Source: Schoenoplectus triqueter
Lineage: Eukaryota; Streptophyta; Magnoliopsida; Poales; Cyperaceae
Assembly (NCBI GenBank): GCA_964058805.1
Contig: CAXKVV010002018.1
Location: 1-20,291 of the forward strand
Direction of reading: 5' to 3'
DNA: 20,291 bases
A program made the position numbers and the translations under genes. Of the stretch, positions 8,231 to 16,350 are shown one piece after another. The notes under the pieces are model-generated. The model saw only the letters and a program-made list of their open reading frames with translations. It was not told where the DNA came from and ran no database searches. How positions within the stretch are numbered: position 1 is the first letter of the stretch; each line of letters opens with the position of its first letter.

Positions 8231-9352
8231 ACTTGCTATCACTGCGGAGAAAGAAATCATCTTTCACACGATTACCATAATGTCCTAGTTTGTTTTGATT
8301 GCGGTCGCTTAGGCATTGATCCACGAATTGCCAATCCATTACCCTTAAACCACTAGTGCCAAATCCTCCAAAGAATCTTTAATCGGTAGTTCCACCTCCA
8401 TCTTAGATACCTAAGTCGACTCAGATTCCGATCAGCTTACCTGAACAATAGCCATCTAAACCTACTTTTCAAGGATCACTACTCCCAACACCCCCCACGT
8501 TTCAATCTTGAGAAATCTCTAAAACCGATGGATAATATCAATGAAGCTGTAGAGTTCCCCATGATCCGCTTCTACTCAAATTCAGACAACAACACACTTC
8601 AAGCTACACTCAACAACAACATTATGATTACAGATGAGCACAATCTAGGACCTCTAGACATTTAAGCCCATCTCGCTCAATGCTTTCCCCTAACTTATTT
8701 CTAATGGGTGGTAAGAGCTATCAACAATAACATGTATCTACTAGATCCTTCTAATTCCATCTGGAAGGCAACCACTCTTGAATTCAAAAGCCTTACACTA
8801 GGAGGCATTAGATTCTCGGTAGAAGAGTACAACAAAATCAAACATTACAATGCAGATCATCCTCCTTTACCTACGTGGGTGAAAATTTCGAATCTCCCTT
8901 ATAGATTTTTTGAAAAAATTAAGTTTGAAAGAATTATTGACGAATTAAGTGGTAGTATCCTAATAGATGTTGACCCTAGATCCAGTAACTACCTAGATTT
9001 CTCTTTTTTTAGATGAAATTAAGGACAACATACATTGATGTGAGACCTGAAAATGAAATTTCATGATCTTGATGATACTGTAAGTTTTCACACCTTATTC
9101 TTTAAAATTGATCATGAGACTAATATGCTCATGGAAAATCCTCTTGATCACGATCCCAATCAAGATCTCAAAGTTAAAACCTATTGGCAAAATAAAGATC
9201 AGAGAGAGAATAGTGAGAAGAAAGATGTAAACACAAAGAAAATTTTGAATCAAAAAATTCTAAAGAGAGTTAGGATGCTTCCAAGAGGAGCAAGACTAGG
9301 GTTATTGATCCCTTTGTTGCCCTTTCTACTTCCAACCCTGAACTTCCTCTAG
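8231..9352 (+). pseudogene. L1 LINE ORF1: CCHC zinc knuckles then DUF4283-like domain
   Basis: In one frame, 8231-8330 reads TCYHCGERNHLSHD ... CFDCGRLG, a CX2CX4H zinc knuckle (final Cys replaced by Tyr) and the start of a second one. After several stops the same frame reaches a DUF4283-like section (8708-9015). That section includes LGGIRFSVEEYN and LPTWVKISNLPYRFFEKIKF, the W-x-K/R-x-x-x-L-P core of the domain in plant LINE and gag-like proteins. A frameshift near 9013-9055 follows, and the frame resumes to 9352 as an acidic/basic tail. ORF1 proteins of this type bind element RNA. Here the knuckles precede DUF4283, whereas they follow it in many plant L1 elements. There are at least four in-frame stops, so the gene is dead. 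Confidence 0.65.
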
Positions 9353-9834
9353 GACGGATCTCAAAGCAATATCTTATAACCCAAACTTATTAACAGAGAC
9401 TATTGATTTAGAGGAGATTCCATACTCTGATCATGTCCCTATCTCCCCAATCATCAATCAATCTTCTGAAACTAACTCCTCTCTGGCTATCATCCCATAT
9501 GTGGCACCACCTAGTCCACAAAATGAGAGTATTAAAGGTTCTGGTATGGATGCTTTAAAAAAACCCTCCTTTAGACCAGACACCATCCCCAAATAATACT
9601 CAAGAATAAATCAAACAAAGTGCTAGGCTTAAAAGGAAGCATCCAGATCAGTATATCACTGGTACTCTAGTCCCTACCCTTTTCAATATAGGATTCCACT
9701 TCTTAGAGCAGGTATTGATTCTTTAATTAATGATTTTTTATATGCTCACTTTACTGATACAGACAAAGCAACCTTATTTTCTAAATGTGATTTTTTTAGG
9801 TAATATAAAAATATTAGATTAAAAGTAATTTAGT
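9353..9834 (+). other. Tail of LINE ORF1 and missing endonuclease N-terminus
   Basis: Only short patches are readable: SARLKRKHPDQ near 9620, which suits an ORF1 C-terminus, and near 9785 a KCDFFR-stop-YKNIR patch that may be a corrupted GDFN-type endonuclease block. The 600-bp N-terminal endonuclease core is not recognisable, so a deletion probably removed it. Confidence 0.35.
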
Positions 9835-10095
9835 AATTCTGGTCTCTCTCTAAGCAAAATCTATCTTATGTGTTACATGACATACTAGATAAAATGAACA
9901 ATTCTAATAATTTAGAAGATATAGATATCAAAGCTTGAGATAGAAAATATACTTGGTCAAATTTAAGGAATACACCCTCATTTGCATGTTTAGACATATT
10001 TCTTTGTTCAACCTCTTGGAAGAAGGAATTGATAAATTACTTAAATAAATCTCTACCAAGATATCAATCAGATCATAACACAATAATCTTATATA
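9835..10095 (+). pseudogene. LINE endonuclease (EEP family), C-terminal remnant
   Basis: The translation near 9920-10095 reads DIKA-stop-DRKYTWSNLRN ... CLDIFLCSTSWKK ... SLPRYQSDHNTIIL. The YTWSN, R/C-LD-x-FL and SDH blocks are the final conserved motifs of the exonuclease/endonuclease/phosphatase domain that nicks target DNA in L1-type LINEs. The His of SDH is a catalytic residue in this family and is kept. The N-terminal catalytic motifs are gone. The TGA inside the block and the loss of the front make it a fossil. Confidence 0.65.
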
Positions 10096-10315
10096 CTAAT
10101 TGTTACACTAAATATATTCTTTGATTTATCGATTTACAAAATAATCTTGAATTTTATAATTTACCTTGTTTGAGTTTTGTGCAGGGGTTAAAATACAAAT
10201 GGATTGGTGTACAAAAACCAAGATTAATGATGGGATACAAAATCTTAATCAAAACTGCATTATATTTAGATTTAGTTAGACATGAGACATCAAAGAAAAA
10301 TATTTCTGCCCAGTA

Positions 10316-10560
10316 AATCGTTATAATTGTTCAGTAATCGTTATAATGGTTCATCTCAATACTAAAAAATATTCTAAGGCAGAAAAGTTCTCAAAGAAGC
10401 CAGAACGTATCGATGTGTAACGATTTGTCAAGCATTGTAACGTTTTATGAAATATTTAATGATTTAGTGAATCATTATAACGATTCAGCTCAATCAGATA
10501 CAACAACTATTTTTTTTAAACTGTTATTACGATTGTCAAATTGTTATAATGGTTCAGGCC
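10316..10560. repeat. Dispersed palindromic motif, consensus TGAATCGTTATAACGATTCA
   Basis: A near-palindromic 20-mer occurs complete at 10468-10487 (TGAATCATTATAACGATTCA, one mismatched pair). Partial copies occur at about 10316, 10334, 10417, 10436, 10521 and 10538 (AATCGTTATAATTGTTCA, AATCGTTATAATGGTTCA, GTAACGATTTG, TGTAACGTTT, TGTTATTACGATTG, TTGTTATAATGGTTCA). They lie in what would be U3 of the LTR-like insertion. Confidence 0.5.
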
Positions 10561-10810
10561 GAAAATAGTTACTTCATCTGTTTCAAAAGATCTATTTTAA
10601 AAGGATCACCTCTCTCACTAATTAATTATCTGATACATCTAACTAAATAATTACTCCAGAGAGCTTACTAGCCATATACTACGTGAGAGAGATAAGCCAA
10701 GAGAATGAATCACTTAATTAGTTAAATCTTTATATAAGCTCAATCTAGCTTTTCTCTATTCTCCTAACTTGATCCTTCGTGATCTTCTTGTAATTTGTTT
10801 TTGAGTTGTT

Positions 10811-10856
10811 GTGCTCACTTTTCTTGAGTTATAGTGCTCACTTTTCTTGAGTGTGT
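10811..10856 (+). repeat. Tandem duplication, 2 x 23 bp
   Basis: GTGCTCACTTTTCTTGAGT plus four bases occurs twice back to back (10811-10833 and 10834-10856), within the transcribed part of the LTR-like insertion downstream of its TATA box. The last 4 bp differ (TATA against GTGT). Confidence 0.75.
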
Positions 10857-11254
10857 TGTCACTCTTGTTACCGATAGGCTTGACAACCTATTTTTATGTA
10901 AGAGATCAAGTTCTACAAGTATAAAACTATATTTTAGTATTTTGTCTCAACCTCAATTGTTAGAGGTTAGGGGTTCCGGAGACGTAAGCATTTTAAGCCG
11001 AACTCTATTACATCTTGTGTTTTTGTTTAATCTTTTCTTTTCTTTTCTCTCATTTCTTTGATTGTTATAATCTTGTGAGAATTGAATCGAATTGAATTGT
11101 CTTCCATTAGCATTACACTTGAACACTAAGCCCCAAATCGGTTTGTACATTTTTATCTTAGGTTCTTTATAATTCTTGCATTTTTTTACCTTAAATATCA
11201 TTTTTACTAGGTATATCACTAATTATTCAATAAATAGCAAGGTTTTGATGAATT

Positions 11255-12584
11255 ACTTTTAGTTTGGTGGAATTTAGTTAAATGAAATCCTACTAACATA
11301 AGAACTAGTTGAAAAATTAAAATGCAAATTCAAAGAAAAAATTTTAGAGGTTGGAACAACAATACAAAAGGAAAAATTAAAAGAGAAAAAGAAGAATTAT
11401 TAAACAATCTTAATGATTTAGAATACAAGAATTCAAAGATTGGTATGTAGATGAATATAATAATTGAGAGGAATGCAAAGCAAAATTAGATAAGATATAT
11501 TCAGATAAAGAGTTGTATTGGCAACAAAGATCTAAATTGCAATGGTTGTTAGAAGATCTCAATACTAAGTCTTTTCACTTTGTAGCTAATAATAGAAAAA
11601 AGAAATAATAGTATATTATCTTTAAATATAAGCAATGTAGATATATATATGTTCAACAAATAATTAAAACTCACATTATATAATATTACAAAAAACTTTT
11701 AGGTACAATACATGATAGGTTGTTTACTTTAGATACAGAATTATGGAGTGATAGTGAAATATTATCTTTAGACACTAGGAATTTATTATAAGCATCCATA
11801 ACAATAGAAGAAATAAAAGGCTATTTTTTATTTTAATGGTAATAAATCACCTGGATCAGATGGTTTATCATTCTCTTTTTATCAGCAATATTGGCAAATA
11901 GTTCAGATTGATGTTTTCACTCTAGTACAATCATTTATAATCATTCAATGAATCTTACAAAACTTAATCATGATTCAATCATTCTAATTCCTAAGAATAA
12001 AGAAGGAAACACTATAAATCAATATAGATCCATAAGTTTGATGAATTGTAGTGTTAAAATAATCATCAAAATATTAGCAAATAGATTAGCATCAGTTTTA
12101 GATACTTTAATAGATGAATCACAAACTGCTTTTATTAAGGGAAGAAACATATAGAATAATATAATTTGTGCACAAAAAATTCTTTTTAAGACAAAAGAAA
12201 AATAAAAATAAACGTATTTTATTTAAAGTAGAGTTTGAAAAGGCTTTTGACTCAGTTAATTGGATGTTTCTCATAAACGTTTTAAAGATAAGAGGGTTTG
12301 GAGATAAATGGATTATGTGGATAAAATAATTATTAGAATCTACTCAAAATAGTATCTTATTAAATGGTAATTTAATATCTTACTTTAATAGTAAAAAAAG
12401 GTTTAAGGTAGGGAGATCCCTTATCTCCCTTACTTTTCCTTTTGGTAGTAGATACTCTTTCCAAAATTCTCAACAAAGCATAGAGTGAAAGTTATATAAA
12501 GGGAATAAGCAATTTTAATGCAATAAATATCAGTCATTTACAGTTTGCAGATGACACATTAATATTCTTAGAGGTAGATGATAG
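11255..12584 (+). pseudogene. L1-type LINE reverse transcriptase, broken, cut at FADD box
   Basis: Readable blocks in changing frames are, in order: the linker WWNLVK and ELLNNLNDLEYKNSK (11260-11440); YWQQRSKLQWLLEDLNTKSFHF (11515-11580), the usual block before L1 RT; NKSPGSDGLSFSFYQQYW (11840-11895); IILIPKNKEGNTINQYRSIS and QTAFIKGRNI (11980-12154); FEKAFDSVNW (motif A, about 12233); a corrupted motif B near 12400; and LQFADDTLIFLE (motif C, 12541-12576). Together these are an L1-clade RT. Stops and several indels make it inactive. The sequence ends right after motif C where the copia LTR begins, so the thumb and the RNase H-like tail are displaced beyond the window. Confidence 0.8.
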
Positions 12585-13735
12585 TGTTAGTTTGTAATAA
12601 TCTTGAAGTCAATAATACGATAAATTTGTTATATAAAGCTTTGTTCATGAATTGGATATTTAAACGATATTTTGTTTCCTTGAGTATTATTGAATTTATG
12701 AATCATTCCGAGTTCATGACTGGAATTGTGAAACTTCATAATATAGAATATACTCTTAAAAGTCACTAACCAAGGTAATTAGCAGGAACACTAATTAACC
12801 GTTATGAGGTTAGTATGTGGATTAAATGATGGTCAAGTTTTACAGACCATAGACAAGAGTTGTCATTTTAATCACATAAATAGATGTTCTAGGAACATCG
12901 TATTTGATAGACCCCGAATGAAACATTAAATGGAATTGTGTTCGTGTCATTAATGTTTTCGTTCAGTATTAAATTCTAAAGTATGAGGTATTCATTTTTC
13001 CTACATAAGATATGTATGTGTGTGATTTCTACCAAACGTTATCCGTAAAAGGTGGCTATAAAGGTAGCTCTTCGGTATACATAACTTATGCGGAGGAAGA
13101 GATGGTTTGCCAAAAGTACTATTGTCCCTCATATTTCTATATGAGTTATAGCATCACTGGGCCCCTTGATAGAGTAAGATTATCTGCTAGCAGTATAAGT
13201 ACAAGAGTAATTATATTTGATAATTTACTCAGGATCAAGAAAAGATTAAGTTTGCAAGGATGACACATACCTACCTTGAAACTGATCTGATAGCTATGAG
13301 ACAAAAGAATTAAACACAAGTAAATAGTTTACTGGATCATGATATTGTACAGTACATCATCATCTGTGTAATTGGATGGTCATAGTGCATTCTGCCAGAT
13401 GCCTCCTATGATTATAGAAGTTAAAACGGTTTTAACTCTATTTACCAACATAACACGGATCCTGTCGGGTCACACCGTATAGGAGTTAATCGGAGAATCT
13501 TATTGATTAATTATGAATTGTTTATAATTAATAATAAGATGGTTATAATTAATTATATATGATATAATTATATTTGTCATAGAGATGACAAAAAGCAAAA
13601 ATCAGATTGAATTTATAACGTGTTGGACACGTCGTATAAATTCGCCGAAACAATAACCGAGAAAAATATAATTGTAGATGACAATTATATATATTTGATT
13701 TGGATTTTAAAATGTTAATTATGGATTTGAATTAT

Positions 13736-14010
13736 GGGCCAAAGCCCATTTATAATTAAAGTCTTAATTAATAATTAAAAGCCCAAAATCAGAAAAGCCC
13801 AAAAAAGCCCAAAATCCGAAAAGCCCAAAAAGGCCCATGATGACCTCCAAGGGTATTTTGGTAATTTGTCCAAAAGCCCAAGGGTATTTCGGTAATTTGG
13901 CCAAAAAGCCCAATGGCGTTTTGGTAAATTGGATGAACTTTAAGGGTATTTTGGTCTTTTCACTTTGAAACCTCCTTACTATTCACGAGGGCATTTTGGT
14001 AATTTGTCAA
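13736..14010 (+). promoter_or_regulatory. LTR U3 upstream repeat block (GCCCA and GGTATTTTGGTAATTT motifs)
   Basis: Between 13736 and 13910 the core GCCCA occurs about nine times, mostly as AAAGCCCA. It includes the palindrome ATGGGCCAAAGCCCAT (13734-13749) and one GGCCCA. From 13850 to 14010 the phrase AGGGTATTTTGGTAATTT or variants recurs about five times at roughly 30-50 bp steps. The block ends some 15 bp before the TATA box. GGCCCA/AGCCCA resembles plant 'site II' promoter motifs bound by TCP-type factors, so this is a plausible enhancer. The binding factor is inference. Confidence 0.5.
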
Positions 14011-14022
14011 TTCCATTTTTTC

Positions 14023-14030
14023 TATAAATA
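14023..14030 (+). promoter_or_regulatory. TATA box of the large copia LTR
   Basis: TATAAATA within TTTTCTATAAATAGAGGGG is a textbook plant Pol II TATA box. It is followed by a CT-rich stretch (14050-14090) typical of an LTR start region, so transcription would begin near 14055. It sits 1.44 kb into the LTR. Confidence 0.75.
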
Positions 14031-14450
14031 GAGGGGTAGGGTGAGAGAGAAACTTCCACCAAATCAGTTCTACTTTCTCTCTCCCGGTATACGGTTGTTT
14101 CAGAATTCACGGGATCGGTGAATAGTGTTTTTACGAAAGTTGCGGTATTTCTGCACATTTGTGAAACAGAATTACTGCGAGTCGTGAATAGTACTATTTC
14201 GTCTTTTTCTCGGGTGAATAGTGTTTTTGCGAAAAACCGCGGTTTACAGTATTTCTGGCAAAAGAAATAAACCGCTCTCTGGTCAGTCCTGGTGGATAAC
14301 CTACAGAGGCATCAGACGTTTGGTGCTCCGAGACAAGCCGATTTTCATTCCAATTAAAATTTGGAAGCGAGGTATAACATCTTATATTAATCTATTTAAT
14401 TGTTAAGTAGATTAATATTTTAGAAATCAATCATGGAGTAGATCAATAAA

Positions 14451-14630
14451 GGTTTAAAGAGGTGTGTATCTCTCGGTAATCATCCGACACATCACTTTAA
14501 CCCTAAGCTTAAGTTAGAAGTAAAATAATATTTTACCGTCTTTTGTAAAGGATTAAATGTCTGTAACTCTCGGTTATTATCCGACATACTTTAATCCCTA
14601 ACTTAAGTAGAAGTAAAATTTTTGTTCTAC
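14451..14630 (+). other. Tandem pair of structured units at the end of U5
   Basis: Two diverged ~97-bp units lie head to tail. Unit 1 has the outer stem GGTTTAAAG/CTTTAACC (14451-14459 / 14495-14502, one bulged T) and an inner TCGG/CCGA, followed by a perfect 8-bp palindrome GTAAAATA-A-TATTTTAC (14520-14536). Unit 2 has the outer stem GGATTAAA/TTTAATCC (14550-14557 / 14590-14597) and the same inner TCGG/CCGA, followed by GTAGAA/TTCTAC (14607-14612 / 14625-14630). The stems differ in sequence but stay paired. Confidence 0.55.
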
Positions 14631-14684
14631 GGTCTTTCCGCAGCTTGAGCATTAATGGGATTTGGGCATTCCGAATCCCAACAG

Positions 14685-14697
14685 TGGTATCAGAGCA
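14685..14697 (+). other. Primer-binding site, initiator-Met tRNA
   Basis: TGGTATCAGAGCA lies one base after the LTR end CCCAACA. It is the standard plant copia primer-binding site complementary to the 3' end of initiator-methionine tRNA, where minus-strand DNA synthesis starts. All 12 core positions match. Confidence 0.92.
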
Positions 14698-14895
14698 AAG
14701 GCTCTCCCGCTAATTGATTTTCTAAAAGGTTATATCTTATGCAAATAAGATGTATATACCCCGTATCGGTTTAATTCTTAGATTTGCAGCTTAAAGTCCA
14801 AACCAAATAAAATTGGATTTTCTTGGTTCGGCTCTGTCGACTAAGAAAGTTAAATTAGATTTAAGCTTTCTTTATACTTTCTTTACGCTTTCTTT
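14698..14895 (+). other. Leader segment downstream of primer-binding site, two hairpins
   Basis: Non-coding. ATCTTAT-gcaa-ATAAGAT (14734-14751) is a perfect 7-bp stem. AAGAAAGTTAAAT-tag-ATTTAAGCTTTCTT (14843-14872) is a 13-bp stem with a single bulged G and a 3-nt loop. Both stem sequences reappear in modified form in the repeat arrays downstream. Confidence 0.55.
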
Positions 14896-15400
14896 TCGAA
14901 AACTTTCGATTGTGTTAAAGTATATCTAAGAATGTGATGAAGCAATAAAGTACCTGAGTAAGAGCTGTTGATCTCCACACATAAAAGATAAGGTGATGTC
15001 AAAGAAAGATGGGAAGTGGATACCTTCGGTATTCTTTCTGACATGCCCTTTTACGTGTCCTGATAACTGGCCCAAAAGGAACTTTGTCACGTTACCAAAT
15101 TACTTTTGCGCTTTCGAAGCATGGCAAATGTAACTCTTTTGTTTTTTTCGAAAACTTTTGGTTATGAGAAGTATATCTATGAATGTGATAAAGCAATAAA
15201 GTACCTGAGTAAGAGCTGTTGATCTCCACACCCGAAAGAGATGGTTCTGTCTAGGAAAGATTGAATTTAAAGTGGTCCTCGTGACCCCGATCTTTCCTGG
15301 GAGCCCCTTTTACGTGTCCTGATAACTGGCCGAAAAGGAACTTTGTCACGTTATCAAATTACTTTGTCGTACCAGAAGGAATTAACTGTTTTGAAATCAT
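14896..15400 (+). repeat. Leader array A: 2 copies, period about 252 bp
   Basis: Copy 1 starts TCGAAAAC at 14896 and copy 2 at 15148. Shared blocks are the 38-bp block from AGCAATAAAGTACCTGAG (14941 and 15192) and TTTTACGTGTCCTGATAACTGG followed by AAAAGGAACTTTGTCACGTTA. The middle is diverged in sequence but keeps a stem-loop (A1 15003-15039; A2 15253-15298). No coding frame. Confidence 0.8.
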
Positions 15401-15477
15401 ATAAAATGTTTATATGCTTTTTACGGTATAAATAAAGAACAAAGATGTAGTTGCAAAATAAAGAATTGAGAACTGAT

Positions 15478-15812
15478 AGTTATATATGTGACTGATTCAT
15501 GTATATATATACAAAATGTTTGTATGAGCAGGTAAATTAAATTTACTGCTTTGATATGAAATGTATCTTATCATAGATGCAAAGCTACTTCTATTGGATA
15601 GATAGTAGTTATATACGTGACTGATTCATGTATATATACAAAATGTTTGTATGAGCAGGTAAATTAAATTTACTGCTTTGATATGAAATGTATCTTATCA
15701 TAGATGCAAAGCTACTTCTATTGGATAGATAGTAGTTATATACGTGACTGATTCATGTATATATACAAAATGTTTGTATGAGCTGGTAAATTGGATTTAC
15801 CGCTTTGATAAT
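15478..15812 (+). repeat. Leader array B: 3 copies, period about 128 bp
   Basis: Copies start AGTTATATA at 15478, 15607 and 15734. Copies 1 and 2 differ at one base and by one TA dinucleotide over about 128 bp. Copy 3 matches for about 80 bp, then diverges into array C. Each copy holds two hairpins: ATACAAA-atg-TTTGTAT and GGTAAAT-N3-ATTTACY. Confidence 0.88.
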
Positions 15813-16278
15813 AAATGAGTAAATTAGATTTATCATTTTAAGGAACCGTGAAAGAATGTTATGTCAAAGAAAGACTGGAAAAGGAACTTTCAATGGTCTT
15901 TCTGGCAGACGTCTTTTCACGTGTTCATAAGTCTGTTTAAAGTCAGCTTAATAAACTGACTAATTATAAATGTGTAAATTAGATTTATCATTTTAAGGAA
16001 CCGTGAAAGAATGTTATGTCAAAGAAAGACTGGAAAAGGAACTTTCAATGGTCTTTCTGGCAGACGTCTTTTCACGTGTTCATAAGTCTGTTTAAAGTTA
16101 GCTTAATAAACTGACTAATTATAAATGTGTAAATTAGATTTATCATTTTTAAGAAACCGTGAAGGAAGGTTGTGTCAAAGAAAGACTGGAAAAGGAACTT
16201 TCAGTGGTCTTTCTGGCAGACATCTTTTACGTGTTCGTAAGTCTGTTTAAAGTCAGTTTAACAAACTGACTGCTTACG
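15813..16278 (+). repeat. Leader array C: 3 copies, period 155 bp
   Basis: Copies begin at 15813, 15968 and 16123. Copies 1 and 2 are almost identical; copy 3 has about a dozen changes. Each contains GTAAAT-tag-ATTTAT, the stem AGAAAGAC/GTCTTTCT with an outer stem ATGTC/GACGT (or GTGTC/GACAT), and AGTCTGTTTA...TAAACTGACT near its end. The middle of C is recognisably related to the middle of array A, so A and C derive from a common module. Confidence 0.88.
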
Positions 16279-16350
16279 ATGTTAAACCCGAAAAATTAAG
16301 TAATATGCCCTACCTACTCTGTCCTCGCATATCATTGTTCATTGGCAGAC

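Larger units (their letters stand above)
10178..11250 (+). other. LTR-like insertion splitting the L1 LINE (ends uncertain)
   Basis: LINE homology stops after about 10175 (FVQ) and resumes near 11255 (WWNLVK), leaving about 1.07 kb of foreign DNA. It starts TGTGCAGG at 10178 and contains a TATATAAG box (10731-10738). A pyrimidine-rich leader follows, then a 'ggttccggagacgtaag...gccgaac' block (10971-11007) that recalls U5/leader sequence of some plant copia LTRs. This points to a solo LTR of about 1.06 kb. I could not find a clean CA end or target duplication: AGTTT on the left against AGGTT after 11240 is only a 4-of-5 match. Family unknown. Confidence 0.35.
8220..12584 (+). mobile_element. 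L1-type LINE, decayed, interrupted, cut at right by copia insertion
   Basis: Domain remnants occur in LINE order on the plus strand: zinc knuckles and a DUF4283-like ORF1 (8231-9352), an endonuclease C-terminus ending in an SDH motif (about 9835-10095), an endonuclease-RT linker (11255-11650) and an L1-type RT ending at its FADD box (about 11750-12584). All parts carry stops and frameshifts. LTR-like DNA sits between the endonuclease and the linker (10178-11250). The RT stops abruptly at 12584, where a TGTTAG LTR start is found, so the rest of the LINE should continue beyond the right-hand LTR outside the window. The left end is not defined. Confidence 0.75.
12585..14683 (+). mobile_element. 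5' LTR (about 2099 bp) of the large copia element
   Basis: The right end is fixed by ...CCCAACA at 14677-14683, one base before the primer-binding site. The left end, TGTTAG at 12585, is where L1 RT homology ends; TGTT and AACA form the short inverted termini. A TATA box at 14023 divides about 1.45 kb of U3 from about 0.6 kb of R-U5. U3 carries AAGCCCA-type motifs and AGGGTATTTTGGTAATTT repeats upstream of TATA. R-U5 carries direct repeats (GGTGAATAGTGTTTTT at 14117 and 14213) and two tandem hairpin units near the end. Open frames inside (for example 13012-13263) do not resemble proteins. Confidence 0.75.

Noticed and set aside
10180..10190. GCAGGGGTTAAAA as the terminus of an hAT transposon
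   Set aside because: No matching CCCCTG terminus or 8-bp target duplication within the next 1.2 kb.
13012..13263. 83-codon open frame in the copia LTR
   Set aside because: Located within U3 of the LTR upstream of the TATA box and without known domain; chance frame.
14896..16278. CRISPR array or centromeric satellite for the regularly spaced repeats
   Set aside because: Units are long and contiguous without unique spacers, only 2-3 copies each, and they lie between a primer-binding site and gag, so they belong to the retrotransposon leader.
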